Origin: Lactarius indigo
Taxonomy: Eukaryota > Basidiomycota > Agaricomycetes > Russulales > Russulaceae
DNA: 64,000 nucleotides
NCBI GenBank assembly: GCA_025766275.1
Contig: JAFKAC010000126.1
Span: forward strand, 81,557 to 145,556
Direction: 5' to 3'
Below, in pieces: positions 58,051 through 64,000 of this stretch. Made by a program: the position numbers and the translations under genes. Every line of letters starts with the position of its first letter. Position 1 is the first letter of the stretch. The notes below the pieces were generated by a model. That model had not been told where the DNA came from. It ran no database searches and worked only from the letters and a program-made list of their open reading frames with translations.

Positions 58051-60005
58051 AAGTTACGCAAATTCCCGAGCCCCGGCCCACGCCTCCGCTTGGCATGATA
58101 TCGCAGATCGTAGTAATCGTTCCCTCAGCGGCCTAGGGTCGGCATGCAGGGCGCGCACACACCCGCATCTACATTCCCCTCAAGACTTTGTATGTAACCC
58201 CACAACAGAAGGCCACGGCGCCTTCGTAGGTGTAGCAACAACTTCCCCTACTCCTATCATGGCCGCTAATTGGGCAGTGGGTACTCATGTAGTGCTACAG
58301 GCTCGCCTGGGGAAAGTATCGCGATGGGGGATAGTGGGCGTGGTGAGTGGCCCCAATTCTGACAGCGCAGGTGCAAGTGCAGGGAATGTACAGATGACTA
58401 GGGCGGCTACTATAATTGAGGTCCGTGGCACTGGCACGTTCCATCATGATTACCTTCTTGAGTGCACCCAGGAAATCAGTGAGCAACTATTCACTTGAAG
58501 GGCCAATTCCAGTGTCCGAAGGATTCAAAGCCATTCTGAGTTCAGAAATAGTATAACGGTCTCTGTAGACATGGTCTCAAGCTCGGGCACGAGAGCAAGA
58601 CTTCCCATCTGAGAGCACGCATCACGGCTGAACGTATTCAAGTTGTAGACAGCGCCAGTGGCAGGAGCATCCAAGTATCTACAGATAACGGCTAATTGAT
58701 CTGGAAACAGTGCCGCCATACATGAGCGTCTTTCGAAAAATCTTGACAGCGATGCGATCACAGTCGCTTCGCCCCTATCAGGCCCAGCTGCACCTTGTTC
58801 CTAATTCGAGACTGGTCACGCCAGGTAGGGGTAACCCAGATGTATTTGACGCTTGGAAAAACAACAACAACAGAGGATGGGATACTTTGTCCTACTAGTA
58901 TGAATTTGTGCATCCTCGGAATCGGGTGGGCACAACGACCCATGACGTCAAAGCCCCAGAATCACTGATATATGTTTTGTATCGCTGTAGACCACCCCGA
59001 CAAGCAAAAAAAAAAATCCTTTCACTGTAGCTGATTGTGATCGAGGACGTGAGAATGAGGCAGAAGATTGAATGGAGACTGTACACAGTGAATTCTGAAC
59101 AACAAAACGGACACAAAACGGACTGACGAATCTGTCCGGGTCCTCCCGGGCCGGGGACGGTTGTCAGTCAAAATGTTGCTTCTCGGTCACAGCATCACCA
59201 CCCTTCACCCGCTCATCTGATCATACATCTTCCCTGGTACTTCCATTTCCTTGCTCCTTGAGGCGCGGAACCATATAAAGCACTTCACTAGGTACTGCTG
59301 TATGCCCGCCTGTCCCTCAGATTGTTGTTAGTCTTCCTGAACTCAGACATCCACTTCGCCTGATGATCAGATCACATACTCTTCTGTGCTTCTGCAGCGC
59401 CCTCAACAGCGCTCGGCCTGAGTGATGTGTCTATAGTTGTCTCCCCGTCTTCCCACCGAGAACTTATGAAACCTGATTGCTTATTTTTTTTATTAAGGGC
59501 TTCAGATTCTTTGTACCGAGTATAGGAGTACAAGCACCATCTCTGTCTGCTGTACCGTATCACCACTTTGCATGAGACAAGCTAATCTTGGAGGATTTTA
59601 CCGTTCTGCTCCACTCCATCCATTACGGCAGCCCTGAAGAACGCTTCGTGTTGGTGCATCCGGTGCTGCGGTCACGAAGTCTGATCTTTGTCATCCTACT
59701 GTACATCTCATTGAAGCCATTGCCGTGGTTCTGAGCTTTCACATGGAACACAGATACAGATCTTCTCACCATTTTTTTTCGGGACGGCGCTCGAGCACCT
59801 TGCACAGCCGAATACTACTATAACAGGGTCGCTACTGAAGTAAGCTATTGTGCTTGGGGCAGCGTCAATTATATCTGGCTTTAAGAACTTCGCTTCTTGC
59901 GGTCGATTACTCCGACTGGGCTTGCAGCATCTTTTCTTATCAGTTGAGACGTCACCTCAATTGTGCATTTGGGTGTTCTCACCACCTTCGCGTGCCCTCC
60001 ATCAA
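58051..60005. other. gene-poor region upstream of GMC oxidoreductase
   Basis: Only short frames occur, for example 80 codons at 58259-58498 starting MAANWAVGTHVVLQ, with no family match. A TATA-like CATATAAAGC at about 59272 has no obvious gene behind it. Confidence 0.4.
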
Positions 60006-60012
60006 TATAAGG
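60006..60012 (+). promoter_or_regulatory. possible TATA box of GMC oxidoreductase gene
   Basis: TATAAGG lies about 75 bases before the ATG at 60087, an appropriate distance for a fungal core promoter. Confidence 0.4.
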
Positions 60013-60086
60013 CCTGCCTGAAAATGGGACCAAAGTCACGCACCACCTTACTGGCGCCCTTCACCCACTTGACTGGTTAGGTCGTG

Positions 60087-62466
60087 ATGCGGATGCTTAT
60101 CACCCTCTGGTCTACTGTCTTCACGTTTTATGTCTTGCAACCTGCGCTTGGGGCCATCTACACTAACCCTTCTCAGCTACCCTTGTCGAACAAGTATGAT
60201 TTCGTCGTTATCGGAGGTTAATTGGTCCATTCAGCGTGACCCTCTCAAATTGACCCTATGCACAACACAGCCGGGGTCGGAGGCAGCGTCGTTGCCAGCC
60301 GATTATCCGAGGATCCCCGCATGAAAGTCTTGGTCATTGAGGCAGGGCCCAGGTATGATGCTGTTTTGGGCCAAGTCTTTGAGCGGCGCGCCGCTGCTAA
60401 TACTGTACACCAGCGACGTGGGCATCGAGGGTGTCCAAATCCCCTTTTTCTGCGTCTCTCTTTCGCCGAACACGCCATTGGACTGGAACTACACAACTAT
60501 AGCGCAAGCCGGCCTCAACGGTCGCACGATACCATACCCACGGGGGCGTCTTGTAGGGGGGTCTAGTTCCATAAGTTCGTTTCTTCCAGGGTCACAGCCT
60601 TTTGATGCTTACACGGAGATGGAAAGACTACATGTTTTGGAACACGGGCACTGTTGATGACTTCGATCGTTTGGCTGAAGTGACCGGTGATATTAATTGG
60701 AACTGGGAACACGTGCATCCCTTGATCAAGAAGGTGAGATGGAAAGAACGAAACATACAGTAGAACGCTCTCACGAGCAACCATCATCAGATCGAGAAGC
60801 TGACGCCACCAGCCGATCACCATAACACCACCGGCCAGATCGATCCATCTATTCATGGTAAATCTGGCCCAGTCGGCATTAGCCTGCAGGGTTTTCCAAC
60901 GTTGCTCGATGATCGCGTCGTGCAGACCACGAGTTTGCTCTCGTCCGAGTTCCCTCCAAATTATGACATGAACTCTGGAAACCCGCTTGGAATTGGTGAC
61001 CATCTCTTTTAATCAGCGCCGCGCCTCCCTGACTGATGGCATTCAATCAGGCTGGTCTCAGTTTTCCGTCGCAAATGGGACTCGTGTTAGCGCAGGGACC
61101 GCCTACCTGGAACCTGCTCTCGCATCTCGAACCAACATCGACCTCCTCGTAAACACTCAAGTAACGAAGATCCTTCAGACAGGCACTCAAGGCGAACGCC
61201 TAATTTTCCGCGGTGTACAATTTGCTTCCTCTGCCTCTGGCACGTGATTCGTTCCCCCAGAAGGAAAGATCGCTCGTCCTCATCTATTCCTTTCACGTAG
61301 GTCCATTTTACGCCGTAAATGCCACCCGCGAAGTTATCCTCTCCGCGGGGGCAATCGCCACCCCACAACTTCTCCAACTCTCCGGGATTGGCGACCCCAC
61401 CGTACTGCAGAGGGTTGGCATAGAGCCTCTTGTGAACCTCCCCGACGTCGGCAAGAATCTACAAGACCATACCATTCTTCCAAACGTGTGGGCGATCAAC
61501 GCGAGCTTCACTCCTGACGACTATGCACGGAACGCGACTGCCCTTGCGGAGGCTACGCAACAGTGGGAGACTACGCGCGCCGGCCAGTTCGCCTCGCCGC
61601 CCGCGGCACAGATTGGCTGGTTCCGTCTTCCGGACAATTCATCGATTTTCAAGACGGAAGCCGATCCATCGGCCGGTCCCACGTCGCCCCACTACGAATT
61701 TATATTCGCTGTGAGTGGCAAGGCCAAGTACCTTTTTAAAAATTCGTTCGTGCATTCTGACTCTCAGAACAGGATGTATTTAACTCGTTCGTAGAGCCCA
61801 CTCCGTAAGCGATGATTACGCTCAAATTTGGCTATCTGGTTTCTCATAGATAGTTTCCTCTAGGGCCACAGGACACTACATGGTTATCGCCACGAATCTG
61901 TATTCGCCATCGTCTCGTACGTACAGATATCACCTTGCCATATCGTGTGTTTTTTTCTCATCCGACCGACCAGGTGGCTCGGTGACACTGAACTCGAGCG
62001 ATCCGTTCGATTCTCCCATAATCGATCCGGCGTTTCTCAGCACGGACTTCGATATTTTTGCAATTACAGAGGCAGTCAAGGCCGCGCAGCGCTTCATGGC
62101 AGCCTCGCCGTGGCAGGGCTTCGTTTTGGGACAGTTTGGTAATTTTGCAAACGTCACGACCGACGAGCAGATCGCAGCGTATGCGCGCAATAACGCCGCC
62201 ACCGTGTTCCACCCTGTCGGCACGGCGTTCATGTCCGCAGCCGATGCGAAGAACGGCGTTGTGAACCCGGACTTGACTCTCAAGAACACGGTTGGTTTAC
62301 GCGTGGTTGACGCGAGCATTTTCGTAAGTGATTATGATGAGAGTCCGCAAGCAGAACTGGCCAGTGATGACCGTGCGCAATACAGCCCAATATTCCATCG
62401 ATGCATCCACAGGGTTCCGTGTACATAATTGCCGAACGCGCGGCAGCCATCATCCAGAATTCGTAG
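60087..62466 (+). CDS. secreted GMC oxidoreductase (aryl-alcohol oxidase-like), possible frameshift
   Basis: The start is the ATG at 60087, with a signal peptide ([23 protein letters not shown]). The FAD-binding motif [20 protein letters not shown] is split by an intron. GMC landmarks follow in order: [35 protein letters not shown], the second signature [28 protein letters not shown], and the C-terminal [10 protein letters not shown] and [17 protein letters not shown], which contain the two catalytic His residues. The stop is TAG at 62464-62466. There are about ten introns. Expected to oxidise alcohols and release H2O2 for lignin-degrading peroxidases. After GGSSSIS the reading seems to move from frame DAYTE to RRWKDYMFW near 60600-60625 without room for an intron, so a +1 frameshift (mutation or sequencing error) is suspected. 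Confidence 0.87.
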
Positions 62467-62512
62467 TATGGAAGGTATTGCATGGCTTAGTCTCGACTGC
62501 AACACGTTCGCT

Positions 62513-62543
62513 ACTGACTGACTGACTGACTGACTGACTGACT
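62513..62543 (+). repeat. (GACT)n microsatellite
   Basis: About seven to eight tandem GACT units lie in the 353-base gap between the GMC gene and the next gene. The rest of the gap (62467-62819) shows no gene. Confidence 0.85.
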
Positions 62544-62819
62544 ACCAATGGAGGCACAGTAGTAGGTGTCATACTATGGCATATATGATTCAACGGTTCA
62601 CAACAGGCTGGACTTTATTTACAGTAAGGATATGAACATAGTAGTAGCAATACCAATATCATAAATGCATTGTACTGTATGGTAGCACTGTACTTGACAA
62701 TCCGAGGTCGTAACTGTAATTTATCTTTTTAGACTTTCCGTGCTCCACTCACGCCTGGAGTTGCCGACATTTGCAATACGCCATCTCGTCATCGTTTATC
62801 CCAGCCGCGACTTGCACAG

Positions 62820-64000
62820 ATGTTCAAGAAACCACTTGCAGATGCTAAAACATCAGGTAGATTTACAGTTATTCTAGTTGAGGCTGCATCTCATCAACTT
62901 GGACTTGCCAGCCCCTCTCAGGTCGTCAGACAGGCGCAAATTCAGAGCGCGCACGACCCGAGCGGTTCCAGCTGGCTCCCGAAATTGCCGACACCCTCGT
63001 GCCTGACGGTCTTCTCGTACAAAAGTTTAGCGCATACAACGGCGAACCCGGTGTAAGTGTCCTCTGTAGATCGCCCCAACGAGAGGGGAGATAGAGTGTG
63101 TTGTTTGACCACCGTACTCATCTTACAGGTCCTCTACACGTCAGGGGACGGCGAACCCGCTCTGGTTCAGTGTTGGGAAGGGTTCGGGTTCATCATTCGA
63201 TGAGCTGATCCCCACAGGTTCGCCCGCTAAATTCATCCCCACTGACGTACGTCCATCGATTGATCGATTGGGCCACAGTATACACGCTCTGGAAACACCC
63301 AACGCTACTCCCGGTGCTCACCACTCCAGCCGCCGTCATTCCCGTCCTTGTCGGGGGCGCAGACCTCATGGTACCTGGCGGTGCGCGAGATCCTCCCCTC
63401 CTCCCTCCATATACCGGGTTCTGAGTCCCATTTATCTGTCATTGCACAGTCGTGCAGGCGCCAGCGAACGTACTCGCCGGTGCCCTCGTCGGCGTTGCGC
63501 AGTTCGTGCGCGATGCACGGGGGCCGCCGCTCGCGGTGGGCCGCATGGCCGTCGACGCGGACAAGATCGACAACAACGGCGTGAATAAGGGAAAGGCGGT
63601 CGTCGTTCTGCAAACGTGGAAGGACCACCTGTGGACTCTCGGGACCAAGTGCGGGCCGCCAGATGCCCTCCCTGTGGCGGAAGTACAGCGGGCGGCGAGG
63701 CGACGGATCCCGCAAGCGATGACAGCGATAGTACAGACAATAAAGGGGCGTCGCAAACGCATCGCTGCCCGGCGCGGGCCAGGAGCCTGCGGAGAGTGCC
63801 CCGCCGTGGCGCAGGATGGCGCCGCAGAGGCTGAGGAGATAGAGGAACTCACGCCGGAAGGTACTGTGCTGGTGCTCACTGTCTCCTTTGTTCCTCATGA
63901 CGTGGTCCGATTGCTTAGAAGTGTCTCGTCTGCGCGCTGCGCTCCTGCAAGCCCTCCAAACGTCCCTGGCCGCCCTCCCAATTTCTGCGTTCCCCATGCC
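62820..64000 (+). CDS. TMA64: eIF2D/Tma64 translation factor, 5' part, with apparent frameshifts
   Basis: The start MFKKPLADAKTS joins across an intron (about 62857-62921) to APLRSSDRRK. Downstream come LVPDGLLVQKFSAYNGEPG, VLYTSGDGEP, LWFSVGKGS..DELIPT, VYTLWKHPTLLPVLTTPAAVIPV, GGADLMVPG, GPPLAVGRMAVD, KAVVVLQTWKDHLW and, near the window edge, EVSRLRAALLQALQTSLAALP. These are N-terminal PUA-containing segments of eIF2D (yeast Tma64), which acts in 40S recycling and non-canonical initiation. Two +1 shifts seem needed, after DRRKFRAR (about 62957) and after DGEP (about 63150). A third irregularity near 63680-63820 is less sure. The gene continues beyond the window. It could be a pseudogene, or the assembly could carry small insertions. 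Confidence 0.82.

Noticed and set aside
63305..63997. 230-codon minus-strand frame at the right edge
   Set aside because: It overlaps the eIF2D/Tma64 exons on the plus strand and has no recognisable domain. Long chance frames are common in such GC-rich coding DNA.
1..64000. CRISPR arrays, rRNA, tRNA or bacterial-type operons
   Set aside because: None is visible. Gene structure with many short introns and the protein families present are eukaryotic and fungal.

Overview
The window looks like genomic DNA of a filamentous basidiomycete, probably an Agaricomycete. The genes are GC-rich and cut by many introns of about 46-70 bases with GT..AG ends. The gene families present (Goodbye-NACHT-ankyrin NLRs, an Lte1-like RasGEF, secreted GMC oxidoreductases, hAT and Tc1/mariner elements) are typical of that group. 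There is no bacterial-style operon, rRNA, tRNA or CRISPR array.

Layout. Bases 1-4208 hold the 3' part of a Ty1/copia retrotransposon with an open pol frame. Bases 4540 to about 36420 are a tandem segmental triplication with a unit of about 8 kb. Each unit has a non-coding or poorly coding 5' segment, an NLR gene on the plus strand (Goodbye domain, coiled coil, NACHT, acidic tract, ankyrin repeats), and a histone H2A.Z gene on the minus strand, convergent with the NLR. NLR copies 2 and 3 are predicted intact (1083 and 1052 residues). Copy 1 is intact except for a 4150-bp hAT transposon in exon 2, with a complete 13-exon transposase gene, 21-bp inverted repeats and a perfect 8-bp target duplication. 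H2A.Z is intact only in copy 3. Copy 1 has lost a splice acceptor and its stop codon, and copy 2 has a nonsense codon. At the junction of units 1 and 2 sits a 4379-bp Tc1/mariner element with 28-bp inverted repeats and TA duplications. It carries a three-exon D34E transposase and, convergent with it, a second four-exon gene of unknown function. Copy 2 contains a 288-bp MITE whose ends resemble that mariner.

Bases 36603-48587 are a conventional gene block: a multi-pass membrane protein, the histone chaperone ASF1, an Lte1-like RasGEF, a four-TM protein and the replication factor MCM10. ASF1 and MCM10 both have MluI cell-cycle-box-like ACGCGT sites upstream. From 49 to 59 kb the sequence is gene-poor. 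It holds a weak hypothetical gene, a multi-TM protein gene, and a decayed NACHT-NLR relic at about 57.4-58.05 kb. From 60 to 64 kb there is a secreted aryl-alcohol-oxidase-like GMC oxidoreductase and the 5' part of an eIF2D/TMA64 gene. Both appear to contain +1 frameshifts.

The main themes are an innate-immunity or allorecognition type NLR cluster amplified together with a histone-variant gene, transposons that mark individual copies, and a mariner element with an undescribed passenger gene. Exon maps were worked out by hand from splice sites and frame continuity. Domain names come from recognised sequence motifs, not from database searches.
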